Assembly: GCA_964574815.1 (NCBI GenBank)
Contig: CAZNPL010000028.1
Location: 1-64,000 of the forward strand
Direction of reading: 5' to 3'
Length of the DNA stretch: 64,000 nt
Source of the DNA: CAZNPL01 sp964574815
GTDB taxonomy: Bacteria; Planctomycetota; Phycisphaerae; UBA1845
In this document: piece after piece, positions 44,347-54,101 of the stretch
Numbering within the stretch: position 1 is the first letter of the stretch
How the letters are laid out: every line of letters starts with the position of its first letter
The notes under the pieces: generated by a model
The model's input: only the letters and a program-made list of their open reading frames with translations
What the model was told of the DNA's origin: nothing
Database searches by the model: none
Made by a program: the position numbers and the translations under genes

Positions 44347-47300
44347 ATGGTGAGTCAAGCAGGTCACACCCCAAGGCCGGCGCTGTCGCTGGCGACATTG
44401 TTGACAGGCGTGCTGATCGCCGCGTTATGCGGTGAGGCACATGCGGGCATCTGTATCGTCCCGGACGCAGGCGGGACGGCGCAGATGCCTCCGGAGTGTA
44501 CCGACGGGTACGTGAGCCCCGAGGAAGCTCACATGATCATTGACGGCGCGCCGCCGGGATCGACGATTATCATCGATGCGACGCACCGCGAGTTCCAATT
44601 GACCAACAGCGGACCGGGTGGCTCTTTCCCGGGCGGGGAGTTCGAGCAGTTCAACTCGATCCTATGCATGCAAATGACGGGGACCGGCGACCTGGCCGGT
44701 TTCAACCGGGAAATCTGCATGCCGATTCAGTGCGAAACGCACATCGGCCCGCGTACTCCGGGCGATCCGGTGCAGAGCTTCCCGACCGACATGTTCCTGT
44801 TGCAGGGGCAGTTGTTCGGCGATCCGGATTTCGACCTGCTGCAGATTACCGGTGGCACCGGCAACGGCTTGCCAAGCCCCGGACACACCACCCTCAGGCA
44901 GGACGGAACCCAATGGCAGGTCGGTAGTTTCTTCGACATCGCCTACCAGATCGAGTTCGTGGGGGCCCCGGGCAGCGTGCTCGATGGTTTCGGCGGCATC
45001 ACGCAAGACACCATCCGAATGCAGGCCGGCGTGCCCGGGACCACGGTTCAGCCGGGGAATGACAAGTGGGTCACGATCCAGCCGACGAACATCATCTTCG
45101 GCAGCGATACCGTGCCGCCGATCCCGGCCGACTTCTTCAATCCGGGATCGGATCCGTTCACCGGAACCGTGCCGCTCAAGGGTCTGGCGATCGACCCGAG
45201 CGACAGCAACGTGGACACCATCGTTCGGCGACTCGAGCCGGCCGTCCTCGACAACGTCGGCGATTCGCAGACGATCCCGATCGAGCTCGTCGAATTGCAA
45301 CTGACCAGTGTTGCGCCGATTGAGGTAACCGTCGGTGGTGCCGTCGACAGCTTCTTCGACATCTACTTTGATATCGAACCGTCGGATCCGCCGTCACCGG
45401 GCCAGATGACCATCACTCGGACGTCGAACGAAGGCGGGACGTTTACTTCCAGTATCGACGTCACCGGCAGGCTCACCTTCGTCGAGCACGGAACGCTCGG
45501 CCCCGTTCTCGAGCTTCCGATTCCCACGATGACGCTGGTGAGCACGGCGCCGCACAACTGGACGTACGAACCGATCGAAGGAAGCGTACCGGATACCGGC
45601 CCGAACTTCTATCCGGAGCGTGTGCCTCTGACGGAGGAGCATCCCGACGGCGCGGTGCACACCGTTTTGCCGGGGAACAAGACGTTCCAGATGGAGTTCT
45701 CCATCGATATCGGTTCCGATACCGAGTTGAGCGATCCCAACGCAGACGGCGACGAAGGCTTTGATCCGGGTGACGTTTACGTGTGGATCGGTCCGCCGGT
45801 GACGCCGCCGACACTTCCGCCTTGCGGTCGCGACGGTTTCAAGGACGACATCAACCTGTTCACGTTTGGATTGGATCCGCCGCCGGATTCGCCGAATTGC
45901 GGAACGGCCGCGCAGGTCGGCACCTGTCCGCTTCCATGCGATCCGGCAGTCTGCCCGGCCGGAAGCGAGTACATGAACTTTCTTGACGTGGACGGGCACG
46001 ATCAGCTTGACCGGTTGCTTTCCAATTTCATCCCGCCGGGGGGACTGAGCTCTCCCGTCCCGCAATCCTTGCTCGATGCTGCGTGCATTTTTGACCCGCG
46101 GTTCCTGGCCATTTCGTTCGACGACGATCGAGCGACGGGCTGGGTCGCCGGCGACGTTCCCGTGACGTTTCCCTCGCCGGCCGGCGTGAGCAGCTACGGC
46201 GAGTCGACGACGTTGGACGAAGTGCTGAGTGTGAGTCTTGGCGCGGGGCCACCCTTCCCAATTGCCGGCTTGGGACCGTTTGACCAGGAAAGCGGAATAC
46301 ATGTCAGCTTGGCGCCGAGTCCGGACGCGGGAGAGCAGGACGACGACGATGTCGACTCGCTCGACATCGTGCCGCGCGTTGGAGATATCTCGGATCCCGA
46401 CGCGCCGTGTCCGTATTACTACTTCAGCCCGGACCACGAGGCTCATTTCGGGCTCGATCCCGGCAGCATTTACGAGCGCGTTGCGGCAACCGGCAACATC
46501 CAGGTTGTGGACGATGTCACCCACCTCGGAATCTCCGAGGATGCGGATATCGACGCGTTTGAGTTTGTCTGGCTGGTCGATCCCGCGGGCATCGCAAGTC
46601 TGGGCGTGCTCTTCAGCGTCGACGAGGACGATCCGTGCACAACGATCGACGAATCAGGCGGCTTGATGCCGAGTATGATTTACGCTTCGTTCCTGACCGG
46701 CTCGAGCTTCCCGGCGCTTGTCGATCCGCTGCCGGATGACGTCGATGCAATTACGGTATGGTGCGAGCCGGTCGAGCCAGCACCTCGCGGGGCGTGCTGC
46801 ATCCCGGTGCCCGGGGCAACGCCGGATTGCCTCGAGACCACCTCCGGCGACTGCGCCATTCGCGGTGGAACCTATCAGGGTGACGGCACGACCTGCACCG
46901 ATGGCAACGGCAACGGCGTCGCGGATCTGTGCGAGCGATGCGAGCCTGTGCCCGGGACGCTCAGTTGCACGCAGGTCACCTGCCCGATTGCGGGCCAGAC
47001 GTGCGTACCCGTCCGGATCCAGGTTGATCCGCTCACGGGTGCAGTGACGGCGCTGGCATGCGACTGCGTGGATGAGTGCTACGTTGATTTCGATTTCAAC
47101 AACGGGGTGCCGTTCTGCGTGAATCCGACGTGTCCGCTTGCTGATCAAACTTGCGACCTGATCGGGTCCGACTTCGACGGCGACGGGATCGATGAAGTTT
47201 TCGAATGTGAGTGTCTGCCGTCGGCCACGGGGGCGTGTTGCGACAGCAACGGCAACTGCTTCGTCACCACGTCGACGGACTGCCAGGCACAGGGCGGTGT

Positions 47301-48738
47301 TTACCAGGGCGATGGAACGGCGTGCGGTGGTGTCGAAGCCTGCTGCCTGCCGGACAACTCGTGCATCATGGCCGACGCGCTCTGCTGCACGAACGTGTTC
47401 GGCGGCGTGCCGGAATTCGGCGCGACGTGCGGTGGCGCGCCGGAGGCGTGCTGTCTTCCGGACGGCACGTGTGTGATGGCCGACCCGCTGTGCTGTGAGC
47501 TCGAGCTGGGCGGCGTGCCGGAAGGTCCTGGTACGGCGTGCAGCGCGACGCCGCTCAAGTGCTGCCTGCCGGACGGCACGTGCGACTTCCGGGATCCGCT
47601 GTGTTGCGAGGATGCCGGTGGTGTTGTGAGCAGCTCGCCCAACTGCGACACACCGACGGGTTGCTGCCTGCCGGACGGACGGTGCATCGACACCGATCCG
47701 GAGTGCTGTCAGTTATTTGGCGGCACGCCCAAGGCGACCGTGTGCGGTCCGGCGGAAGCGTGCTGCCTGCCGGCCGGGTCAACGCTCGGATTCCTCGAGT
47801 GTCTGGAGACGGATCGGGAATGCTGCCTGGATGTTGGCGGCACGCCGCAGGGCGCGGGTTCGGTTTGCAGCGGCGTGGATAGTGACGGCAATGGCCGTGA
47901 CGACGTCTGCGATCAGCAGTGCACCGATCCTTGCGATCCGGTTTGCGACGACGGCGACGTCTGCACGTGCAATCAGTGCGACACTGCCACGGGTTCGTGC
48001 TCGAATCCGCAACGGCTTTATGGTGATGTCGACTGCAACAACGCTCTTAACCTGTTCGACATCTTCTGTCTCCTCGACGCCATCGGCGGCGTGTTCAACT
48101 GCTGTGCGTCGAACATGGATCTCGAGCCGTGCGCCGGCAACAACACGCTGAACATTTTGGACGTTTTTGCTATTCTGGACGCCATTGCCGGCATCAACGC
48201 CTGCAATTGCTCGGCGGGGCCGGCGCCGGCCAGCTCGGCGAACCGCGACGCCGTGTCTCTGCGTCACGTTCAACGCGGAGAGGCGCCGGACCCAACGCGG
48301 CCGGCGGTGATCCATCTGGTGCCGACGGTGACTGACCTTCGTGCCGGTATGCCGTTGACCGTGGATGTCTATGTCAGCGGGGCGGCCGACCTGCGGGGCT
48401 ACGAGGTCAAAGTGCGGCCGGTCGGCGGGCGCGGAGGCGCCTTGGTGTTTGAAGACGCTGAGGTTCGCACGGATCGGAAGGATTACGTGTTCAAGGGGCT
48501 CGGGGGCCTTCACGCCGTGGATCCCCTTGGCGGCCGGATCGTGGGTGTGCTGCCGGAGGGCAGCGTGAGCTCCGGTGGCCACACGTACCTCGGCTCGTTC
48601 ACGTTCAGTGCCGTTCGGAGTGCCCGCGGCGTCTTCACGTTCGTCGTCAGCATCGGTGAGGACACAATGTTGCTGAACTCCACCGGCGACTTCATCGCCG
48701 CGGCCCCGGCAGGGCCGATCGCGGTGACCGTCCGCTAG
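44347..48738 (+). CDS. Giant exported protein with CCLPDG repeats, dockerin and cohesin-like domain
   Basis: A 1463-aa secreted protein. Signal peptide ends near EAHA-G (about 36). Residues 40-810 are mostly beta-rich sequence without a recognised catalytic domain. Residues 812-1215 hold the repeat C-C-L-P-D-G-T-C-x-x-x-D-P-x-C-C-x-x-x-G-G, at least seven copies. Residues 1225-1288 are a type I dockerin with two calcium-loop helices: YGDVDCNNALNLFDIF and NTLNILDVFAILDAI. Residues about 1318-1463 form a cohesin-like beta domain (MPLTVDVYVSGAADLRGYEV, HTYLGSFTFS). The ATG at 44347 precedes a normal signal peptide; the frame starts upstream at 44311. Probably part of a surface assembly. Confidence 0.85.
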   Translation: MVSQAGHTPRPALSLATLLTGVLIAALCGEAHAGICIVPDAGGTAQMPPECTDGYVSPEEAHMIIDGAPPGSTIIIDATHREFQLTNSGPGGSFPGGEFEQFNSILCMQMTGTGDLAGFNREICMPIQCETHIGPRTPGDPVQSFPTDMFLLQGQLFGDPDFDLLQITGGTGNGLPSPGHTTLRQDGTQWQVGSFFDIAYQIEFVGAPGSVLDGFGGITQDTIRMQAGVPGTTVQPGNDKWVTIQPTNIIFGSDTVPPIPADFFNPGSDPFTGTVPLKGLAIDPSDSNVDTIVRRLEPAVLDNVGDSQTIPIELVELQLTSVAPIEVTVGGAVDSFFDIYFDIEPSDPPSPGQMTITRTSNEGGTFTSSIDVTGRLTFVEHGTLGPVLELPIPTMTLVSTAPHNWTYEPIEGSVPDTGPNFYPERVPLTEEHPDGAVHTVLPGNKTFQMEFSIDIGSDTELSDPNADGDEGFDPGDVYVWIGPPVTPPTLPPCGRDGFKDDINLFTFGLDPPPDSPNCGTAAQVGTCPLPCDPAVCPAGSEYMNFLDVDGHDQLDRLLSNFIPPGGLSSPVPQSLLDAACIFDPRFLAISFDDDRATGWVAGDVPVTFPSPAGVSSYGESTTLDEVLSVSLGAGPPFPIAGLGPFDQESGIHVSLAPSPDAGEQDDDDVDSLDIVPRVGDISDPDAPCPYYYFSPDHEAHFGLDPGSIYERVAATGNIQVVDDVTHLGISEDADIDAFEFVWLVDPAGIASLGVLFSVDEDDPCTTIDESGGLMPSMIYASFLTGSSFPALVDPLPDDVDAITVWCEPVEPAPRGACCIPVPGATPDCLETTSGDCAIRGGTYQGDGTTCTDGNGNGVADLCERCEPVPGTLSCTQVTCPIAGQTCVPVRIQVDPLTGAVTALACDCVDECYVDFDFNNGVPFCVNPTCPLADQTCDLIGSDFDGDGIDEVFECECLPSATGACCDSNGNCFVTTSTDCQAQGGVYQGDGTACGGVEACCLPDNSCIMADALCCTNVFGGVPEFGATCGGAPEACCLPDGTCVMADPLCCELELGGVPEGPGTACSATPLKCCLPDGTCDFRDPLCCEDAGGVVSSSPNCDTPTGCCLPDGRCIDTDPECCQLFGGTPKATVCGPAEACCLPAGSTLGFLECLETDRECCLDVGGTPQGAGSVCSGVDSDGNGRDDVCDQQCTDPCDPVCDDGDVCTCNQCDTATGSCSNPQRLYGDVDCNNALNLFDIFCLLDAIGGVFNCCASNMDLEPCAGNNTLNILDVFAILDAIAGINACNCSAGPAPASSANRDAVSLRHVQRGEAPDPTRPAVIHLVPTVTDLRAGMPLTVDVYVSGAADLRGYEVKVRPVGGRGGALVFEDAEVRTDRKDYVFKGLGGLHAVDPLGGRIVGVLPEGSVSSGGHTYLGSFTFSAVRSARGVFTFVVSIGEDTMLLNSTGDFIAAAPAGPIAVTVR

Positions 48739-48772
48739 ATCGCGGTCGGGCACATTTCGTCTCACACACTCC

Positions 48773-48805
48773 GAGCCGCCCGCTCTTGCGGGCGGCTCTT
48801 TCTTT
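48773..48805 (+). terminator. Terminator of the first dockerin gene
   Basis: Stem GAGCCGCCCGC/GCGGGCGGCTC (11 pairs) with a TCTT loop and a TTTCTTT tail, 34 bases after the stop. Confidence 0.85.
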
Positions 48806-49904
48806 GCGCGCGTCAGGCATGACGTGCAACGTCATGACTGATGCTGCTCACCGGTTGGCGAAAGCCACCCCCGAATGCGACTTGTAGGGCGAGGTTCCCG
48901 ACGAAGGCCTTGATGGCATGAAATCCCAGCCGAACAGATCACGGCGTGTTCCGTCCTATAAAACGACTCTCCAAGCGTGCCGTCGCCCCGTCATGTGCAG
49001 CCAGGGCCGGGTGGGCGGTCAACGGTGACGGAGTTCGGACTCGCTTGAGGAATTCCGCGCCAGACCGCAGCCGGCTTAGAGGGCGGCCACAAGGCAATTC
49101 GCCACTTGTGGACGCTGGGAAGTAGACGAGCGTCCTTAACCCAAGCCGTGGGTTTCGGTCAGATCCTGAACTTGTCTGTGCAGAAGCCCGGCCCGCCAGC
49201 GCCGAGCGAGTCGGCCAACAGCTAAAGCGTCAATGTATGGCTCCGTAAAGAAACACTTAACACGATTGATGTACCTACAGGAATTCGGGCATCTCGGGGC
49301 GACCGACGAAAAACACTTGCGTCGCGCGACAAAAACGGTTATTTTGTGCGTAACCTTAACGTGTGCGGCCGGGGGAAGGGAATGCGGGAGTGGGCGCGAG
49401 GTTCGTCCCTGTCTGCGAGTCCGGAGGGTCGCGGTGCGGGTGCTCTGCGAATGCGCAGCTTCCCCCACGAGCGACTGTGCGCCGACGCACGCACGTCACG
49501 CTGTGCCGACGCATCTTGGCGGGATCAGCGGCTCGGACGGCATCATTGGAGGACGTCCGATCCCCACGTCAGGCGGAGGTGGATAACTTGGTTTCGAATC
49601 TGAACCTGGCCAGCAGGGCCTGCCGCGTGCGCCGGGCGTGCGCTCTTAAGTTCCTGTCGGGTGGGGCAAGCGTCTGCGCGGGCCGGCGATCCAGCGTTAT
49701 CGGTTACGGAGCAGCGTTGCGCGGTGAGCGGGGTCGGGCTGTTGCGTAAGTGGCCACCGTCGATGGTGGCGCAGAGTGTTTGATTGTGGAGGCGCGCTAG
49801 CGGGTTGATCTTGAGGGAGGTTGTGGGTGTCTTGTCCGCAGTGGCTGGTAGCTCGCCAGGAAAAACGGGGTTCGGCGATTCGGGAAGAAAGGAAGGACTG
49901 CAAA
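48806..49904. other. Long intergenic region
   Basis: About 1.1 kb. Open frames here (110-128 codons) have unconvincing translations. A promoter candidate at 49317 would give a leader of about 550 bases. Confidence 0.4.
49317..49345 (+). promoter_or_regulatory. Candidate promoter for the second dockerin gene
   Basis: TTGCGT, 17 bases, TATTTT. It is weaker than the promoter candidate at 43906. Confidence 0.3.
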
Positions 49905-52900
49905 ATGAGCGAGCTTAATGAAGTGGGTTGGTGGCGCTGCAGGTCGTGCTTGTCGGCGCTGTTGTTGTTTGCGGTTGTGTTGGGGTTGGCGCCCGAGGCC
50001 TCGGCGACATCGGTGGCCTGGACTGCCCCCAACGCACATGTCACGGTCGGGAACGCGCCTGAATACGAGAACCCGCTCAGCGGGAATGAGTACGTCGAGG
50101 GCTTCCACGTCATCGAGTGGCGCGATGCGGATTATCTCGGACCGGGGAGTTATGACGACTGGGTCAACAGCGGAAGCGGGACGCCTGACGGCAACGCGGC
50201 TGAGGTCTGGCTTCGCAATGCAGGAATGGCCCTCTCGACCACGACGACCATTCAGGGCGAGATCATCGGCGTGCACTTGTCGGCCGACCAGGGCGACGGG
50301 ATCGCGGACGTGCTCGTCGATGGTTTCCTCGTGGCGCAGCTTGATATGGGTGTAGGTCCCGTCTACGGCGCCTTCATCCTGGTCGAGAATCTGCCCAACG
50401 GGCTTCACACGGTCGAAGTGATCGACCAGGGGCAGGGACAGACCGGTGACGATGTCGCGATCAAGGGTGCCTCGGTCCTGGAGGCCAAGTGGCACCAGCC
50501 GCCGGATCCGACGAGCGTGGAGAATGTGTTCTGGGGGTGGGATGAGTACTCGGTGTGGGATCAGGAGACCGAAGGGCCATCGCAAGTGGTGGCGGACGAC
50601 TGGGTCTGCGAGAATCCTGATCCCATCACCGACATTCATTGGTGGGGGTCGTACATCGGTCTGGTCGGAGGCGACCTGACCGGCGTGCAACGCCCGGATC
50701 ACTTCCACATCACCATCTGGACGGATGTGCCAGATCCGGATCCCCTCGACCCGGCGACCTTCAGCCATCCGGGCACGGTGGTCTGGGAGATCATCCGCCC
50801 GATCGACACCATCACCGAGAACTTTGTCGGCTGGGACTTCGATCCGCGGACGCAGGAGTACGAGGCCACGTTCAAGTACGACCTCATACTCGATCCGTCG
50901 GAGTACTTTTACCAGGAAGCCGGTGGGAACATCTACTGGATCAGCATCGCGGCCTGTTACGAGCCGACCCCGATCCAGGAGATACCCAATCCGTGGGGCT
51001 GGAAGACGCGTCCTCGCGATCCCCAGTCGCTTGCTCCGGATGCTGCGGTCCGTGTTTTCCAGCCCTGGTGGCCCGTCTTGGGCAGCACGTGGCAGAACGG
51101 CGAGCCGATCAAGTGGCCGGAAACGGTCGACCACCCCTTCGGGTATTGGGATATGGCGTTCGAGCTGACGGCCCGGTCGCTACAGCCCACGTTCAAGTGG
51201 GATCAGATGCCTGATCTGCTCGAAACCGGCATTGACGTCAACGCCACGGAGCCGTTCCTTCTGGCCAACGATTTCCCGTGCACGGTGACCGGTCCGCTGA
51301 CGGACATCTGGGTGTACGGCTCCTGGCTGAACGATATCCTGCCCTTTGGTGATCCGAACAACGTGGCGTTTACGCTCAGCCTGCACGCCGACATCCCGGT
51401 CGGCCCGGGCGGCTACAGCATACCGGGGGACCTGCTCTGGATACGCGACTTCTTCCCGGGCGACTTCACGGTTGATCCATTCGCCACGGGGCTGCAGGAG
51501 GGCTGGATGGATCCGCCCGACATGTGGTTCTTTCCCGCCGACAGCGTCTGCTGGCTGTACCACTTCCCCATCCCAGACGGTGAGTTCTGGCAGATGGGCA
51601 CTGCGACCGAGCCGGTCATCTACTGGCTCGACGTGAAGGCCTTTCCGCAGGATCCCGCCGCTTTGTTTGGCTGGAAGACTACACAGCCTCTTGACGTGTG
51701 GAACGACGACTCAGTCTGGAACATGGGGCCGGATCCGCCCGTCGACCCATGGCAGGAGCTTTTCTACCCGCCGGGCCACCCGTTCGCTGGGGTGTCGCTC
51801 GATCTGGCATTTGCGATCGACGGCTTGGGATTCGGGGACGTTTACGTGAAGTGGTCGCAGCCGCCCGAGCCGTATTCCCCCGACGACGGGTACAACGGCT
51901 GGAACGAGATGTCCTGGTACGAGGGCCCGCAGATTGCGGCCGACGACTGGGTCTGCGACTCCCCGAACCCCGTGACGGACGTGCACTGGTGGGGTTCGTT
52001 CATCGGCTGGCCGCATCGAGATCCGCCGGCCTCAGACCTGCCGCAGGCGTTCCACATCGGGATCTGGACGGACGTGCCGCCTGGCGTTGATCCGTTCAGT
52101 CACCCGGGTCAGATGCTGTGGGAGTACGTTTGCACGGATTACACGTGGGAGTTCGTCGGCTGGGATTGGGATCCGCGTGATTCGCTGGCCCATCCCGAGG
52201 CCTGCTACTACTTCGAATGCGACATCCCGCAAAGCGAGTGGTTCGTCCAGGAGGAGGGTTGCAACATTTACTGGACGAGCATCTCCGCCGTCTACCCGCT
52301 GGTCGAGATCAACTGGCCTTGGGGCTGGAAGACGCGGCCGCGGGATCCGGATTCGTTCGCTCCGGATGACGCCGTGCGGATCTTCGACCCGACGGCGCCC
52401 GTGCCGGGCATGATGTGGTTCAACGGCATGCCGATCTTCTGGCCGACCGAGCAGGATTCGTGGGACCTGGCGTTTATCATGACGACCGGGCCGGTTGAAG
52501 AGCCGGAGGCGTGTTGTCTGCCCGACGGTTCATGCATCATGGCGTTGCCGTCTGCGTGCCCGGGGACTCCGCAGGGTCCGGGCACTTTTTGCTTTTTGCC
52601 GGAGGCCTGCTGCCTGCCTGACGGTACGTGTGTCGACGTCGACCCGCTCTGTTGCGACGACCTGGGTGGAATTGCGCAAGGTCCGGGAACGGTTTGCCAA
52701 GTGGAGGCGTGCTGCCTGCCGCCCGGATCGCCGCTCGGATTCCTCGAGTGCCTCGACACCGATCCGGCATGCTGCATCAACGTGGGCGGCACGCCGCAGG
52801 GCGCTGCGTCGGCCTGCACCGGCCTGGACGGCGACGGCGACGGGCGGGACGATCTGTGCGACACGGGAATCCCGTGCACTCCGCCGTGTGATCCCGTCTG

Positions 52901-53807
52901 CAACGACGGTGATGTCTGCACATGCGATCTGTGCCCGTCCGCCACGCTGACGTGTTCGAACACACCAAAGGCGTATGGAGACGCCGACTGCAACGGCGTG
53001 CTCAACCTGTTCGACATCTTCTGCGTGCTTGATGCGATAGGCGGCGTCTTCAACTGCTGCTTCTCGAACATGGATCTCGATCCATGCGGCGGCAACGGCG
53101 TGCTCAACCTGTTCGACATCTTTGCCATCCTTGACGCCATCGGTGGCATCGACCCGTGCTGCTCGCCCGGCGCGTGCTGCATGCCGGATAGCACCTGCGT
53201 AGATGTTGCCCAGGGGCGGGATTGCATCGGGCTTGGCGGCGTTTTCATGGGCAAAGGTACGAGCTGTGCAACGACGACGTGCCCGGCACCGCCTCCGCCG
53301 TCTGCGGCGCGGTCCGGGGATCGCGAGATCGGGCGTTCAATCGAGCGCAGCTCAGCGCCAGTTCAGATCAAGATCGTCCCCTCCAGCCCGTCGGCCCAAC
53401 CGGGCGGCGTTGTCGAGTTCGAGGTCTTCGCGACCGGTGCAACCGCCGTGCGAGGCTATGACTTCCGGGCCGTCGTCAGCGGACTGCGGAGCGGTTCGGT
53501 CGAGTTGCTGGCGTCGATTGCAGATAGGCGTGACAACGTGCTGAACGGTGTCGACAGCCTCTGGACGGTGAACGAGGACGACGATCGCATCGTTGCCTTC
53601 GCGACCGCTGAAGCCGGCACCGCAGACCGGACGGTCTATCTGGGCACCTTTACGGCCCTTGTCTCAGACGATGCGGCCGGAACGCTCCGGATCGACCTGG
53701 CCACCGGCCGGGAGTGTTTGGTTGTGGGCGATGCCGACGGAAAGGCGTACGCCGTCGACGTCACGCCGGGCACCGTCCGGATTAGCGTTCCGGACACGGA
53801 GCGGTAA
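49905..53807 (+). CDS. Giant exported protein with three WWGS modules, dockerin and cohesin-like domain
   Basis: A 1300-aa secreted protein. ATG 49905 is seven bases after GGAAGGA; the signal peptide ends near EASA-T. Residues about 195-865 hold three related modules with W-D-Q/S-P-P starts and a shared core, for example VADDWVCENPDPITDIHWWG and AADDWVCDSPNPVTDVHWWG with GWKTRPRDP near their ends. Residues about 866-985 carry the CCLPDGTC-type repeats. Residues 1023-1088 are a dockerin (NGVLNLFDIFCVLDAIGG, NGVLNLFDIFAILDAIGG). Residues about 1151-1300 are a cohesin-like domain (EVFATGATAVRGYDF, VYLGTFTALVSDDAAGTL). Same end layout as the gene upstream; the two genes are paralogues in their C-terminal third. 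Confidence 0.85.
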   Translation: MSELNEVGWWRCRSCLSALLLFAVVLGLAPEASATSVAWTAPNAHVTVGNAPEYENPLSGNEYVEGFHVIEWRDADYLGPGSYDDWVNSGSGTPDGNAAEVWLRNAGMALSTTTTIQGEIIGVHLSADQGDGIADVLVDGFLVAQLDMGVGPVYGAFILVENLPNGLHTVEVIDQGQGQTGDDVAIKGASVLEAKWHQPPDPTSVENVFWGWDEYSVWDQETEGPSQVVADDWVCENPDPITDIHWWGSYIGLVGGDLTGVQRPDHFHITIWTDVPDPDPLDPATFSHPGTVVWEIIRPIDTITENFVGWDFDPRTQEYEATFKYDLILDPSEYFYQEAGGNIYWISIAACYEPTPIQEIPNPWGWKTRPRDPQSLAPDAAVRVFQPWWPVLGSTWQNGEPIKWPETVDHPFGYWDMAFELTARSLQPTFKWDQMPDLLETGIDVNATEPFLLANDFPCTVTGPLTDIWVYGSWLNDILPFGDPNNVAFTLSLHADIPVGPGGYSIPGDLLWIRDFFPGDFTVDPFATGLQEGWMDPPDMWFFPADSVCWLYHFPIPDGEFWQMGTATEPVIYWLDVKAFPQDPAALFGWKTTQPLDVWNDDSVWNMGPDPPVDPWQELFYPPGHPFAGVSLDLAFAIDGLGFGDVYVKWSQPPEPYSPDDGYNGWNEMSWYEGPQIAADDWVCDSPNPVTDVHWWGSFIGWPHRDPPASDLPQAFHIGIWTDVPPGVDPFSHPGQMLWEYVCTDYTWEFVGWDWDPRDSLAHPEACYYFECDIPQSEWFVQEEGCNIYWTSISAVYPLVEINWPWGWKTRPRDPDSFAPDDAVRIFDPTAPVPGMMWFNGMPIFWPTEQDSWDLAFIMTTGPVEEPEACCLPDGSCIMALPSACPGTPQGPGTFCFLPEACCLPDGTCVDVDPLCCDDLGGIAQGPGTVCQVEACCLPPGSPLGFLECLDTDPACCINVGGTPQGAASACTGLDGDGDGRDDLCDTGIPCTPPCDPVCNDGDVCTCDLCPSATLTCSNTPKAYGDADCNGVLNLFDIFCVLDAIGGVFNCCFSNMDLDPCGGNGVLNLFDIFAILDAIGGIDPCCSPGACCMPDSTCVDVAQGRDCIGLGGVFMGKGTSCATTTCPAPPPPSAARSGDREIGRSIERSSAPVQIKIVPSSPSAQPGGVVEFEVFATGATAVRGYDFRAVVSGLRSGSVELLASIADRRDNVLNGVDSLWTVNEDDDRIVAFATAEAGTADRTVYLGTFTALVSDDAAGTLRIDLATGRECLVVGDADGKAYAVDVTPGTVRISVPDTER

Positions 53808-53843
53808 AACCCTGACATAGGGCGGTCGTTAAATCGTCTCTCC

Positions 53844-53874
53844 GACGGGGTGGGCTCTTGCCCGCCCCGTCTCT
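53844..53874 (+). terminator. Terminator of the second dockerin gene
   Basis: Stem GACGGGGTGGGC/GCCCGCCCCGTC (one T-G pair), TCTT loop, weak T tail. The same TCTT loop occurs in the terminator at 48773. Confidence 0.7.
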
Positions 53875-54001
53875 GCATGTCTGCCGCCTCAGTCGCAACA
53901 TTCGGGCCGCCGCCGAGCGCCACGCCCCAGCGCCTGCGTGGGCAGAGGCGTCGGCCACCAAAGGCTGAAGCCTCAATTGCAGAGGGTCGCCGCGGATCAG
54001 G

Positions 54002-54029
54002 TTGAGTGGGTACGTCGGCGTTGTATAAT
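54002..54029 (+). promoter_or_regulatory. Promoter of the 54-kb operon
   Basis: TTGAGT, 16 bases, TATAAT (54024-54029); start expected near 54036. Confidence 0.6.
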
Positions 54030-54101
54030 CCTTATTGTCGGCAGATGCCCATGAGGCGATTGACGGCCGTCCGGCGGGCGCCGGATAGCGCAACAATACG
54101 C

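Noticed and set aside
44662..45300. 212-codon minus-strand frame inside the first dockerin gene
   Set aside because: Shadow frame opposite a well-supported coding region.
49136..49749. Frames of 110-128 codons before the second dockerin gene
   Set aside because: Both strands open by chance in GC-rich DNA; none begins after a ribosome site.
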